A DNA stretch of 64,000 nucleotides from CBDUZS01 sp965371785 (lineage in GTDB: Bacteria; Fermentibacterota; Fermentibacteria; Fermentibacterales; JCC-6): NCBI GenBank assembly GCA_965371785.1, contig CBDUZS010000002.1, positions 9,829-73,828 on the forward strand, given 5' to 3'. Both the position numbers and the translations under genes were made by a program. Below, piece after piece: positions 24,684-32,746 of the stretch (positions within the stretch are counted from its first letter, which is position 1; the number at the start of each line of letters is the position of its first letter). Under the pieces are notes generated by a model, which was not told where the DNA came from, ran no database searches, and saw nothing but the letters and a program-made list of their open reading frames with translations.

Positions 24684-26455
24684 TGAAGGTTTTATTCGAC
24701 GGCACACCCGCATCCCCGGGCATCGTGATAGGTCCCGCGTTCCTGCTCAACGTCGGGGAACTTCGAATCGCCAAGCATGTTCTTTCCGGCAAGAGTGCCG
24801 TGAAGGCTGAGATAGAGCGATTTGACCGAGCTATCGGGGAGACCCGCAAAGAACTCGAATCGATCTCATCAGATCTGGGTGATGTACTCGAGGGCAAACA
24901 GATCATCGAAGTCCATATCCTTCTCCTGGATGATCCCACAATGCAGAAGGAAGTCCATTCACGGATCAGGAACGACCTGGTAAACGCTGAATATGCTGTC
25001 AGTCAAGTTCTCCGCGACGTGGTAAAGCGTTTCATGCAGCTGAAGGACTCCTACATGAGGGAGAGAGCGGCCGACGTCAGGGATGTCGGCAGGCGGGTTA
25101 TTTCCAGACTCCTCGGAACCGAGCGTGAGGTTCTCGGAAAAGTGATCGAACCAGTGGTCCTCGTCGCGAGGGACATCGACCCATCCGAGACGGCAGGGCT
25201 CTCCAGCAAACAGGTTCTTGCCTTAGTCACCGACAAGGGCGGAAGAACCTCACACACTGCCATTCTGGCAAGGAGCCTGGGAATACCGGCGGTAGTAGCC
25301 CTCAAGGATGTGGCCGAACACACGCAGCCCGGTGATACCATCATAGTAGACGGAATCCATGGCAGGGTGATCATCAACCCTGACAAGGAAGAACTGCGCT
25401 TCTACCGTGAACTGCAGTGCAGATACGAAGAGGCAGAGGCTGACATCGCCCTGAACGCCTCGGACCCTGCGGTTACACTGGACGGTGTTTCCATAGAACT
25501 CTCGGCGAACATCGAATTCTCGCAGGAAGCCGAGCAGGTCAAACGCTACGGGGGAGCGGGAGTAGGTCTGTTCAGAACCGAATTCCTTGGTCTTCTTTAT
25601 CCCGATATGGAGAACGAAGAGGAGAATCACTACCTCGCCTACAGGCACGTACTCGAACTCCTGAAGCCCGATCCTGTCATAATCAGGACCCTCGACCTCG
25701 GCGGTGACAAGTTCCTGAACGATCTGGGTGCCGTTGAAGCGAATCCGTTTCTCGGATGGAGGGCTATCAGGGTCTGCCTGGATCAACCCGAGCGATTCAG
25801 AGTTCAACTCCGCGCAATCCTCAGAGCATCGGTTGCGGGCAATGCATGGCTGATGGTTCCCATGGTCACCGATGTGTTCCAGGTTACAAAGCTGAAAGAG
25901 CACATCGCCGAAATCGGAGAAGATCTCAGGGAGGAAGGGATTCCCTTTGACGAGGACATGCCGGTGGGGATAATGGTCGAGACTCCCGCGGCAGCCCTGG
26001 GAATCGATCTGCTATTGCCTTACGTCGATTTCGTCTCCATCGGAACCAACGACCTGACCCAGTACACGCTGGCCGTTGACAGGGGGAGCCCATACGTTGC
26101 GCACCTGTTCGATTCTCTGCATCCAACCGTACTCAGGCAGATAGATCATGTCGCGAGGTACTGCAAATCTCATGGAAAATGGGTCGGGGTTTGCGGGCAG
26201 ATAGCAAGTGATCCTCTGGCCGTTCCTCTATTGCTCGGCCTGGGCGTGAACGAGCTCAGCGTAGCGCTTACCCAGATTCCCGATGTAAAGAAGATGATCA
26301 GCGTCGTGACAATGGATGGATCGAGGAGTCTGGTGGAGAAGGCACTCAAAATGGAATCAGGCAGGCAGATAAGAGAGCTGGTCAGAAACTTCGTTGCAGG
26401 AAGTTATCCTGATATCCTGCTGGAGGACGACCACGACGAGATGGGGGAGAACTGA
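24683..26455 (+). CDS. ptsI: PTS enzyme I (phosphoenolpyruvate-protein phosphotransferase)
   Basis: A 590-residue enzyme of normal length starting at ATG 24683 (TGATG). The N-terminal HPr-binding and phosphohistidine domains carry the active His at about 190 in GGRTSHTAILARS. The C-terminal PEP-binding barrel shows GVGLFRTEFL, RTLDLGGDK, SIGTNDLTQY and the catalytic Cys in VGVCGQIASDP. It autophosphorylates with PEP and passes phosphate to HPr. It stands immediately after hprK and ptsH, forming a complete phosphorylation and Ser-kinase control module. Confidence 0.97.
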   Translation: MKVLFDGTPASPGIVIGPAFLLNVGELRIAKHVLSGKSAVKAEIERFDRAIGETRKELESISSDLGDVLEGKQIIEVHILLLDDPTMQKEVHSRIRNDLVNAEYAVSQVLRDVVKRFMQLKDSYMRERAADVRDVGRRVISRLLGTEREVLGKVIEPVVLVARDIDPSETAGLSSKQVLALVTDKGGRTSHTAILARSLGIPAVVALKDVAEHTQPGDTIIVDGIHGRVIINPDKEELRFYRELQCRYEEAEADIALNASDPAVTLDGVSIELSANIEFSQEAEQVKRYGGAGVGLFRTEFLGLLYPDMENEEENHYLAYRHVLELLKPDPVIIRTLDLGGDKFLNDLGAVEANPFLGWRAIRVCLDQPERFRVQLRAILRASVAGNAWLMVPMVTDVFQVTKLKEHIAEIGEDLREEGIPFDEDMPVGIMVETPAAALGIDLLLPYVDFVSIGTNDLTQYTLAVDRGSPYVAHLFDSLHPTVLRQIDHVARYCKSHGKWVGVCGQIASDPLAVPLLLGLGVNELSVALTQIPDVKKMISVVTMDGSRSLVEKALKMESGRQIRELVRNFVAGSYPDILLEDDHDEMGEN

Positions 26456-27435
26456 TGCATGCGATCATTCCGGTTGCCGGCAAGGGAACCAGACTCAGGC
26501 CCCATACCTATTCAACTCCCAAAGCCCTCCTTCCCGTCGCGGGGCGCCCCATTCTCGCTCACATCATTGACAGGCTCATTCCGGCCGGAATAGAAAGGCT
26601 CACCCTCATCGTCGGCCACCTCGGTGACCAGATCGTCGAATGGACGAAGAACAGGTACGATATGCCCGTCGATTTCGCGGTACAGGAGAGTATGGATGGT
26701 CTGGCGGCCGCCCTACTGCTGGCTTCACCCTGGTGTGATGACTCGAGGACGATGGTCGTGCTGGGTGATACCATCTTCGAAGCAGATCTGTCTTCACTCG
26801 GGAGTGGCTCCCGTAACATCATCGGTGTCAGGCCCGTTGAGGATCCAGGGCGTTTCGGTGTTGTCGTTATGGAAGGTGAACGAGTCGTCAGGCTTGTCGA
26901 GAAACCCGCAGAATTCGTTAGTGATATAGCAATAGTGGGGATTTACTGCTTCAATTCCGGTTCAGGATTGATGGACGCCTGCAGCAGTCTTGTCGATTCC
27001 GGTCGAAGAACGAAAGGTGAGTTCCAGCTCACCGATGCCATGCAGAACATGCTTGCCTGCGGCGAGGAATTCGGCACATTTCAGGTCGAGAGCTGGTTCG
27101 ACTGCGGAAACGTCGAAACCATGCTGGAAACGAACAGGATTCTTCTCGATGCTCGTCCTCAGGAAACATCTCAGGAACTGCTTGGTGATTCCATCGTCAT
27201 ACAACCATCTTTCGTTTCTTCCGATGCAAGACTCTCTTCGTCCGTAATAGGCCCATACGCCTCGATCGGCCCGGGAAGCATCATCGAGAGATCGGTTGTA
27301 TCCGACAGCATTGTTGGGTCGAATTCGAGGATAACATCTGCAATTCTCGAACACTCCCTTGTCGGCAACGATGTTGTCGTCGAGGGTCATCTCCAGTCAG
27401 TTAACACCGGAGACAACTCCGTCATTGATTTATGA
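26455..27435 (+). CDS. Sugar-1-phosphate nucleotidyltransferase with left-handed beta-helix
   Basis: A 326-residue protein starting at ATG 26455 (TGATG). The catalytic domain opens with AIIPVAGKGTRLRPHTYSTP and KALLPVAGRPIL, the signature of NTP transferases, and continues with VVLGDTIFEAD and EFQLTDAMQ. Residues about 240-326 are hexapeptide-repeat-like (IGPYASIGPGSIIERSVVSD, IVGSNSRITSAILEHSLVG), a left-handed beta-helix. It makes a nucleotide sugar, probably dTDP-glucose or a related compound, for the two glycosyltransferases that follow. RmlA-like or ADP/GDP-sugar specificity cannot be told apart here. Confidence 0.88.
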   Translation: MHAIIPVAGKGTRLRPHTYSTPKALLPVAGRPILAHIIDRLIPAGIERLTLIVGHLGDQIVEWTKNRYDMPVDFAVQESMDGLAAALLLASPWCDDSRTMVVLGDTIFEADLSSLGSGSRNIIGVRPVEDPGRFGVVVMEGERVVRLVEKPAEFVSDIAIVGIYCFNSGSGLMDACSSLVDSGRRTKGEFQLTDAMQNMLACGEEFGTFQVESWFDCGNVETMLETNRILLDARPQETSQELLGDSIVIQPSFVSSDARLSSSVIGPYASIGPGSIIERSVVSDSIVGSNSRITSAILEHSLVGNDVVVEGHLQSVNTGDNSVIDL

Positions 27436-28486
27436 CGCGGTAATATACGGGTCTTCTCTCGGCAACATGGGAGGGACCGGAGTGTACCTCAGAAGGCTGA
27501 TAGATGGTCTTTCCCAGATTCCATTCCCTGGTGTAGGAGTCGCCACTGGAGATGGCCTCTTCGACCCGAAGGACGTTCCGGCGGAAGGCTATCCGCGAGG
27601 TCTTCGCAAAGTGTTCAGAGAGAATATCAGAATTCCCGCCATGCTTGCCGCCCTCAGCCCCGGTCTGGTTCACCTTCCTGCATTCGGGGGGAGGGCACCG
27701 GATGGAATTCCTTTCGTCGTGACACTCCATGATCTCGCCTTTCTCCACAGACCGGACTGGTTTCCCCGAATCCGCTCGCTCTACTACAGGACACATTTCG
27801 GGAAGACGGCGAGGAATGCGGACATGGTGCTTGTCGACAGCGATTTCACCGGAAGGGAAGCCGTCAGGCTTCTCGGTCTCGAACCTTCTCGAATCAGAAG
27901 GATCTACCTGTCCACCCCCGACTTCACTTCATCTCAACAGCTATCCGGAAAGCTCTTCCCCTCCGATGGAGAACCCTACCTTATTTCGGTTGGCACCATT
28001 GAGCCTCGAAAGAACATTTCAGCTCTCCTTGACGCCTGGCGAATCCTCCTGCCGAAGCTGGAGGGCTTCACACTGGTCATCGCCGGCAGGTGGGGCTGGG
28101 GTGAACGATCTCTTCGGAAGCGTCTCCTCACGGAGCCCGGTGTCCGCTGGGCAGGCTCTCTCCCGGAAGAGGTGCTCCGCAGCGCTGTCTCCGCTTCGCG
28201 ATTACTGGTCTACCCCTCTCTTTACGAAGGATTCGGTCTTCCTCCCCTCGAAGCCGCATCGGCCGGTGTACCATTCGTTATCGGCCCTGCAGCCGCACTC
28301 GAGGAGGTCTACGGCGGGATAGCGGCTGCTTCCTGCGGTGATTCACCGGAGTCGATTGCCGAAGCAGTGCACAGCGCTCTTGGCTCATCGCCCTGTTCCG
28401 ACGAGCTGCGGGAGTTCGCAAGTGCGTTTTCTAACAGAAAGATGGCTGAGGAAGTCCTGTCGGTTTACAGGGAGGTTCTGCACTGA
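27425..28486 (+). CDS. GT4 family glycosyltransferase
   Basis: A 353-residue enzyme. I place the start at TTG 27425, inside the end of the nucleotidyltransferase gene, with GGAGA about 11 bases upstream, because conserved sequence begins just there (IYDAVIYGSSLGNMGGTGVY). The C-terminal domain has ISVGTIEPRKNISALLDAW, LVIAGRWGWGERSLRKRL and LVYPSLYEGFGLPPLEAASA with the EX7E motif. WbaZ-like mannosyl or rhamnosyl transfer is the nearest resemblance. It overlaps the following GT4 by four bases. Confidence 0.85.
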   Translation: MIYDAVIYGSSLGNMGGTGVYLRRLIDGLSQIPFPGVGVATGDGLFDPKDVPAEGYPRGLRKVFRENIRIPAMLAALSPGLVHLPAFGGRAPDGIPFVVTLHDLAFLHRPDWFPRIRSLYYRTHFGKTARNADMVLVDSDFTGREAVRLLGLEPSRIRRIYLSTPDFTSSQQLSGKLFPSDGEPYLISVGTIEPRKNISALLDAWRILLPKLEGFTLVIAGRWGWGERSLRKRLLTEPGVRWAGSLPEEVLRSAVSASRLLVYPSLYEGFGLPPLEAASAGVPFVIGPAAALEEVYGGIAAASCGDSPESIAEAVHSALGSSPCSDELREFASAFSNRKMAEEVLSVYREVLH

Positions 28487-29580
28487 AGGTTCTGCACGTC
28501 TACAAGGACGTTCATCCGATCGTAAGGGGTGGCATCGAACGCTACATCCACGATCTGGGCGGCTTCTTCGTTTCCAGGGGACACGAGGTGGATGTCCTGG
28601 TTGCAGGTTCTCCCGGCGGCATGAGAACTGAAACGGTAGATGGAATGCGGATCATCTCCGCGAGGTGTCTTCTGAGAATTCTCTCGAATCCTCTGTGCCC
28701 GGGTTTCGGAAAGCATATATCGCGTTCCGATGCGGATATTATTCACTTCCACCTGCCTCTCCCGACCGCGGTGATCAGCTGGCTCCTCAACAGGAATTTC
28801 GGTTCGAGACCTTTCGTGGTGACGTATCACAGTGACATCGTTCGCCAGGCTTTCGTCATGCCCTTTTACGGCCCATTCCTGAAGAGGTTTCTGCGCAAAG
28901 CGAACAGAATTATCGCCACGTCGAGGGCATACGTCGAAAGTTCGAGATGGATCAGAGACCTTCCCAACGTCTGCGTTGTACCGATCGGCGCAGATCCGGG
29001 GAAATTCAAAGTGGGAAAGCCGGATGAAAGAGAGGATTTCTTCCTCTTCGTCGGACGGTTCCGAAAGTACAAGGGAATTGATGTACTCCTGGATGCCTGG
29101 AAGAGTTTATCGGATCACAGGCTTATCATGGTTGGCGGCGGTCCTCTGCTGCCGATGATGAGGAAAAGGATAGAGGACGAGAATCTCAACGTTTCGATTA
29201 TCACCGATCCATCCGACGACGTACTTGCCGCATTGTATGGAAGCGCTCTTGCGCTGATTCTTCCCTCGACTTTGAGAAGTGAGGCATTCGGCATGGTCCA
29301 GGTCGAGGCAATGTTCTGCGGAACTCCAGTGATAAGCACGGCAATCGATACCGGTGTGCCATGGGTGAACAAGGATTCCGTATCGGGACTGACCATCGAA
29401 CCTGGCGATTCGGCTGCTCTTGTGAGTGCTGTACATCGCATTCTCGAAGGTGATGAATGGTCACGTCTATCGGAGGGGGCGAGGGAGAGGGCTGTTTCAC
29501 TCTTCGATGGTCCCATGCTGATGAGCAGGATAGAAAAGATCTGTATGGAAGTTCTTGATGACCGGCAGAACAGATCCTGA
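28483..29580 (+). CDS. GT4 family glycosyltransferase, CTG start
   Basis: The frame encodes 365 residues from CTG 28483. The N-terminus KVLHVYKDVHPIVRGGIERY is the classic GT4 opening and lies upstream of the first ATG (28588), so the protein must start before that. CTG 28483 overlaps the previous stop (CTGA) and has GGAGGT six bases upstream, an ideal ribosome-binding site; no ATG, GTG or TTG is available in this stretch. The nucleotide-binding half shows FLFVGRFRKYKGIDVLLDAW, LIMVGGGPLLPMM and then PSTLRSEAFGMVQVEAMFCG. Cytoplasmic glycan synthesis is inferred. Confidence 0.87.
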   Translation: MKVLHVYKDVHPIVRGGIERYIHDLGGFFVSRGHEVDVLVAGSPGGMRTETVDGMRIISARCLLRILSNPLCPGFGKHISRSDADIIHFHLPLPTAVISWLLNRNFGSRPFVVTYHSDIVRQAFVMPFYGPFLKRFLRKANRIIATSRAYVESSRWIRDLPNVCVVPIGADPGKFKVGKPDEREDFFLFVGRFRKYKGIDVLLDAWKSLSDHRLIMVGGGPLLPMMRKRIEDENLNVSIITDPSDDVLAALYGSALALILPSTLRSEAFGMVQVEAMFCGTPVISTAIDTGVPWVNKDSVSGLTIEPGDSAALVSAVHRILEGDEWSRLSEGARERAVSLFDGPMLMSRIEKICMEVLDDRQNRS

Positions 29581-30121
29581 ACCATGCGGGATAGGGAAAG
29601 CAGTCCCCCCGGTGGTGATGCTTGCCCTGATCGCCGTAGGACTGGGTGTTGTAGACGGCATACTGCCCAGACCTCTCCCGTTTCTCAAGATTGGGCTCGC
29701 TAACGTAGTCACCGTGATGGTTGCGTTCCGCATGGGAACTGCCAGAGCCCTCTCGGTGAATCTGCTGAGGGTTGTTGCCGTCTCACTCTTTCTCGGTTCG
29801 ATAGCAACTCCCTCTTTCCTCATGTCATTGGCGGGAGGACTCAGTTCAGCGTTGCTCATGGGTCTGCTTTCCCGCACGGCACGACGTATCCTCTCGGTAA
29901 CCGGGATATCCATTGCCGGAAGTATGGCAAGCCTTTCCGCCCAGCTTTCCGTTGCAGTCCTGATCATCCCCGGAATCCCTGTCGGATCGATTGTGGTTCC
30001 ACTCACCGCCTGGGGAATACTTTCCGGTACGGTTACGGGGTTGCTTGCCGCTCTTCTCCTCCGGAGGAGGTTTCTCGAGCGCGCTCCCTTCGGGCTTGTT
30101 CCGGAAGCATCTGGTGGGTAG
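29558..30121 (+). CDS. Gx transporter family / heptaprenyl-diphosphate-synthase component I-like membrane protein
   Basis: A 187-residue membrane protein with about five helices. The sequence GVVDGILPRPLPFLKIGLAN matches the conserved opening of the family (LP-x-x-PFLKIGLANV). ATG 29558 has GGAAG upstream; a TTG one codon earlier is also possible. It overlaps the glycosyltransferase end by 23 bases. Family members are small ECF-type S-component-like membrane proteins whose substrate is not settled. The name as a polyprenyl synthase subunit is historical, and this protein has no prenyl synthase motif. Role here unknown. Confidence 0.8.
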   Translation: MTGRTDPEPCGIGKAVPPVVMLALIAVGLGVVDGILPRPLPFLKIGLANVVTVMVAFRMGTARALSVNLLRVVAVSLFLGSIATPSFLMSLAGGLSSALLMGLLSRTARRILSVTGISIAGSMASLSAQLSVAVLIIPGIPVGSIVVPLTAWGILSGTVTGLLAALLLRRRFLERAPFGLVPEASGG

Positions 30122-30150
30122 ATTCAGATTTTCACGGAGGTTGACTGGTA

Positions 30151-30423
30151 TTGCTACACAACAGGTCATCAGGCTTCTGGGTGGTGTTGTCACTTGCAGG
30201 AATGATCACCGGCACTGTTCTGGGCGAAACCCTGGGTGCAATATTACCAGATACTTCTACGACCCTGAAAACTTTCTTTGCAGGGTCACTTGACCTGTCG
30301 CTGGGTCCTTTTAGGATCGATCTAGTAGTTTTCAGATTCGCACTGGAGGAATTGGCTCTGAAAGTTAATCTGATGAGTTTTGCCGGCCTTGTCGTTACGG
30401 GCTTTCTTTACAGGTGGTTCTAG
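30151..30423 (+). CDS. DUF4321 small membrane protein
   Basis: A 90-residue protein with two hydrophobic helices, one at each end (VVLSLAGMITGTVLGETLG and VNLMSFAGLVVTGFLYRWF), and a middle segment LSLGPFRIDLVVFRF. This pattern matches DUF4321. The start is probably TTG 30151 with GGAGG 10 bases upstream; GTG 30181 would remove the first charged residues. Its stop abuts the tatA start with no gap. Function of the family is unknown; linkage with tat genes here may point to the envelope. Confidence 0.75.
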   Translation: MLHNRSSGFWVVLSLAGMITGTVLGETLGAILPDTSTTLKTFFAGSLDLSLGPFRIDLVVFRFALEELALKVNLMSFAGLVVTGFLYRWF

Positions 30424-30612
30424 ATGTTCGGAAGAATTGGACCAGTCGAGATAATCCTGATACTGATCGTTCTCCTCCTTCTCTTCGGTGCGAAGAGAAT
30501 TCCCGAGATCGCCAGATCCCTGGGAAAATCACTGAGCCAGTTCAAGAGAGGCCTCAGGGACGTCGATATAGACAAAACAGGCGACGACAACGAGGATGAG
30601 AAGGACGCGTAG
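30424..30612 (+). CDS. tatA: Sec-independent protein translocase TatA/TatE
   Basis: A 62-residue protein with the TatA layout: a short N-terminus GRIGPVEIILILIVLLLLFG, one transmembrane helix, the FGAKRIPEIARSLGKSL amphipathic helix and an acidic, charged tail. The Gly hinge and Phe before AKRIPE are present. TatA forms the pore of the twin-arginine pathway, which exports folded, often cofactor-bearing proteins. TatB and TatC are not in the window. It sits directly between the DUF4321 gene and the first mglA GTPase. Confidence 0.92.
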   Translation: MFGRIGPVEIILILIVLLLLFGAKRIPEIARSLGKSLSQFKRGLRDVDIDKTGDDNEDEKDA

Positions 30613-31215
30613 ATGGCAACCGTCAGTTTCAGTGCCAGGGAGATCGACTGCAAGATAGTCTACTGCGGTCCAGGCCTTTCCGGTAAGACGACCAACGTCC
30701 AATGGATACACAAGACGATTCCGCAAGATGCCAGAGGTAAGCTCATATCCCTTGCCGCAGGCAACGAGAGAACTCTCTTCTTTGATTTTCTTCCCATAGA
30801 CACGGGTGAGATCAACGGGTTCAAGTTAAGACTTCATCTGTACAGCGTTCCGGGGCAGGCCATGTACTCCGATAGCAGAAGGCTCATACTCCAGTGCGTC
30901 GACGGTATCATTTTCGTAGCCGATTCGCAGATCGAGAGAATGGAAGCAAACCTGGACAGCCTGCGCGATCTCAAGGAGAACCTTCGCCGTCAGAAGAGAA
31001 AGGGAGTCAGCCTTATTCTTCAGGCGAACAAGAGGGATCTTCCCAATATCATTACAACCGATGAACTCATTACAACTCTCAGGCTGAACAGGATTTCCTG
31101 CGTCGAATCCGTCGCATGTGACGGCGTAGGAGTTTTCGAAACCCTCCGCAAGGTCAGTCGCATGGTGATCGGAAGGCTCCGCAGACAGTTCATGAGCTTC
31201 GAGGGAAGGGCCTGA
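30613..31215 (+). CDS. MglA-family small GTPase
   Basis: A 200-residue Ras-like GTPase of the MglA type. G1 is GPGLSGKTT at residues 19-27, G3 is replaced by SVPGQ (no DxxG, as in MglA), and G4 is ANKRDLP near 140. The family insertion DFLPID after the switch region is present. MglA proteins set cell polarity, motility or polysaccharide and secretion sites in a GTP-dependent way and are usually paired with MglB (roadblock) proteins; no roadblock gene is nearby. A second copy lies at 40.7 kb. The next gene, a zinc-ribbon membrane protein, overlaps by one base (TGATG) and could be its partner. Confidence 0.9.
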   Translation: MATVSFSAREIDCKIVYCGPGLSGKTTNVQWIHKTIPQDARGKLISLAAGNERTLFFDFLPIDTGEINGFKLRLHLYSVPGQAMYSDSRRLILQCVDGIIFVADSQIERMEANLDSLRDLKENLRRQKRKGVSLILQANKRDLPNIITTDELITTLRLNRISCVESVACDGVGVFETLRKVSRMVIGRLRRQFMSFEGRA

Positions 31216-32687
31216 TGGCACAGGAACCTCTCGTAGACCTTCTCCTGGTCAGACTGGGCCGTGAAGAGGAAAAAAAGCGGGTCAGGACTCTGCTCGTAAA
31301 CGGTCTCGGGATGAGCGAGACCGAAGCCGATGAAGCCGTCGAGAATTCCCCTTCAGTTCTCAGAGAAGCAATTCCGATGGTCGAAGCCCGTGATATCCAG
31401 AAAAGACTCTACCCGTTTATCGACCTCCTTCCGCGGATAGACGAAACGACTGAACCGCCTCCTCCGAAACCCGAGGAACCGGCCAGGGAGGGAATCGAGG
31501 AAGAAAAGGAAGAAGAGGCGGAAGAGGACTTCACTTCCGGAATCGATGAAGAACATCTCGAATTCGACATCCTGGCTTCTGGACCTCCGCCTTCGGATCC
31601 GGTCAGGAATAGTGATTCCGCTTCCTCGGAATCAGACGTCGAGCAGGACCTCATCCTTACCTCTGCCAAACAGGAAATGCTTCAGATCGATAGATGCCAT
31701 GTCTGTGGCAGAACACCGACCGATGGCGAAAAGCTTGCGCCCTGCAGGGCCTGCGGCTCCCTGACCTGCCGTGATTGCTTCGATCGGGCGGCCCATGTCT
31801 GCGAGAAGTGCGCTACGGACGGCAAAGTAGTCAGCCACGCTCTTGCGGGAACTCCGGAGTACATCAGCAAGCATGATCATCATCTCGATTCCGATGCTCC
31901 CGAGACCGTTCAAGAGAAAGAGAAAGCCTCGAAATCCGGTCTGATGAAGATCCTCGTTCCCGTCTGTATCCTGCTTGCTCTGGGAGCTGCGTTCTACTTC
32001 GTTGACCCCATGAATCTCTTTGCCGGTGATGAACGGGAAGACAGCGGCACGGTTCCTCTCGACACGACGTTTGTAGATACGACCGCAGTCGACACGGTTG
32101 CTGTAACTCCGGATACGTCCGAAGTCGTCTCTCCGGACAGTCTGCAGATCCTCCCGGACACAATCCTGGTCGTCGAGTCCGTGAATCCCCTCGGTCTGAC
32201 ATCACTCACGCTGCCCGACAGTCTTGTTCAGCCGGATGTGGTTTACTCCATCGAGGTCGTCGAAAGATTCTCATCGAGAGAGATCGATATGATGAACGAG
32301 GAACTCATCATCATTGCCACTCCGATCGAGCAGTACGCAGCACTGTGCAATCTGACCATAGACAGACTCACACTCGTGAGAATTGATGGATACGTTGTGC
32401 TTGCCATGTCCGTTCTCCATCCCGAGGATAACACGAACAGGTACAAATTCCTGAACTACATTGCTGGTTTTCTGTACTCCTCGGATGTAGACCAGTTCGT
32501 TTTCTATTACAGGGAGAACAGGTTCCAGAATACCAGCATTCTCACGTACACCAACGATATATTCGGCGAACTACGGACGGCAACCAGCCCACAGAATTTC
32601 CAGATGTTCGCAGGCAGCCAGGGGGGCACAGTCTGGGAGTCAGTCTCCGGAGAATTACAGGACACTCTGACCGAAGCCGTGCAGTAG
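31215..32687 (+). CDS. Zinc-ribbon transmembrane protein of unknown function
   Basis: A 490-residue protein with four parts. Residues about 1-75 (LGREEEKKRVRTLLVNGL, then SPSVLREAIPMVEARD) resemble the alpha/beta domain found in ribosomal L7/L12-like modules. A Glu/Pro-rich acidic linker follows. A double zinc ribbon covers about 161-200 (CHVCGRTP, PCRACGSLTCRDCFD, CEKC; eight or nine Cys). One transmembrane helix lies near 240-260 (KILVPVCILLALGAAFYFV), then a Thr/Asp-rich extracytoplasmic linker and a soluble C-terminal domain of about 150 residues. It overlaps the MglA-type GTPase gene (TGATG). I know no named family for the whole; linking cytoplasmic GTPase and envelope is inference. Confidence 0.8.
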   Translation: MAQEPLVDLLLVRLGREEEKKRVRTLLVNGLGMSETEADEAVENSPSVLREAIPMVEARDIQKRLYPFIDLLPRIDETTEPPPPKPEEPAREGIEEEKEEEAEEDFTSGIDEEHLEFDILASGPPPSDPVRNSDSASSESDVEQDLILTSAKQEMLQIDRCHVCGRTPTDGEKLAPCRACGSLTCRDCFDRAAHVCEKCATDGKVVSHALAGTPEYISKHDHHLDSDAPETVQEKEKASKSGLMKILVPVCILLALGAAFYFVDPMNLFAGDEREDSGTVPLDTTFVDTTAVDTVAVTPDTSEVVSPDSLQILPDTILVVESVNPLGLTSLTLPDSLVQPDVVYSIEVVERFSSREIDMMNEELIIIATPIEQYAALCNLTIDRLTLVRIDGYVVLAMSVLHPEDNTNRYKFLNYIAGFLYSSDVDQFVFYYRENRFQNTSILTYTNDIFGELRTATSPQNFQMFAGSQGGTVWESVSGELQDTLTEAVQ

Positions 32688-32746
32688 AATCTTTCTCAAT
32701 AATATGGAAGACGTGACATCTCAGCACTGTCGCGACAAGAGGGGCA

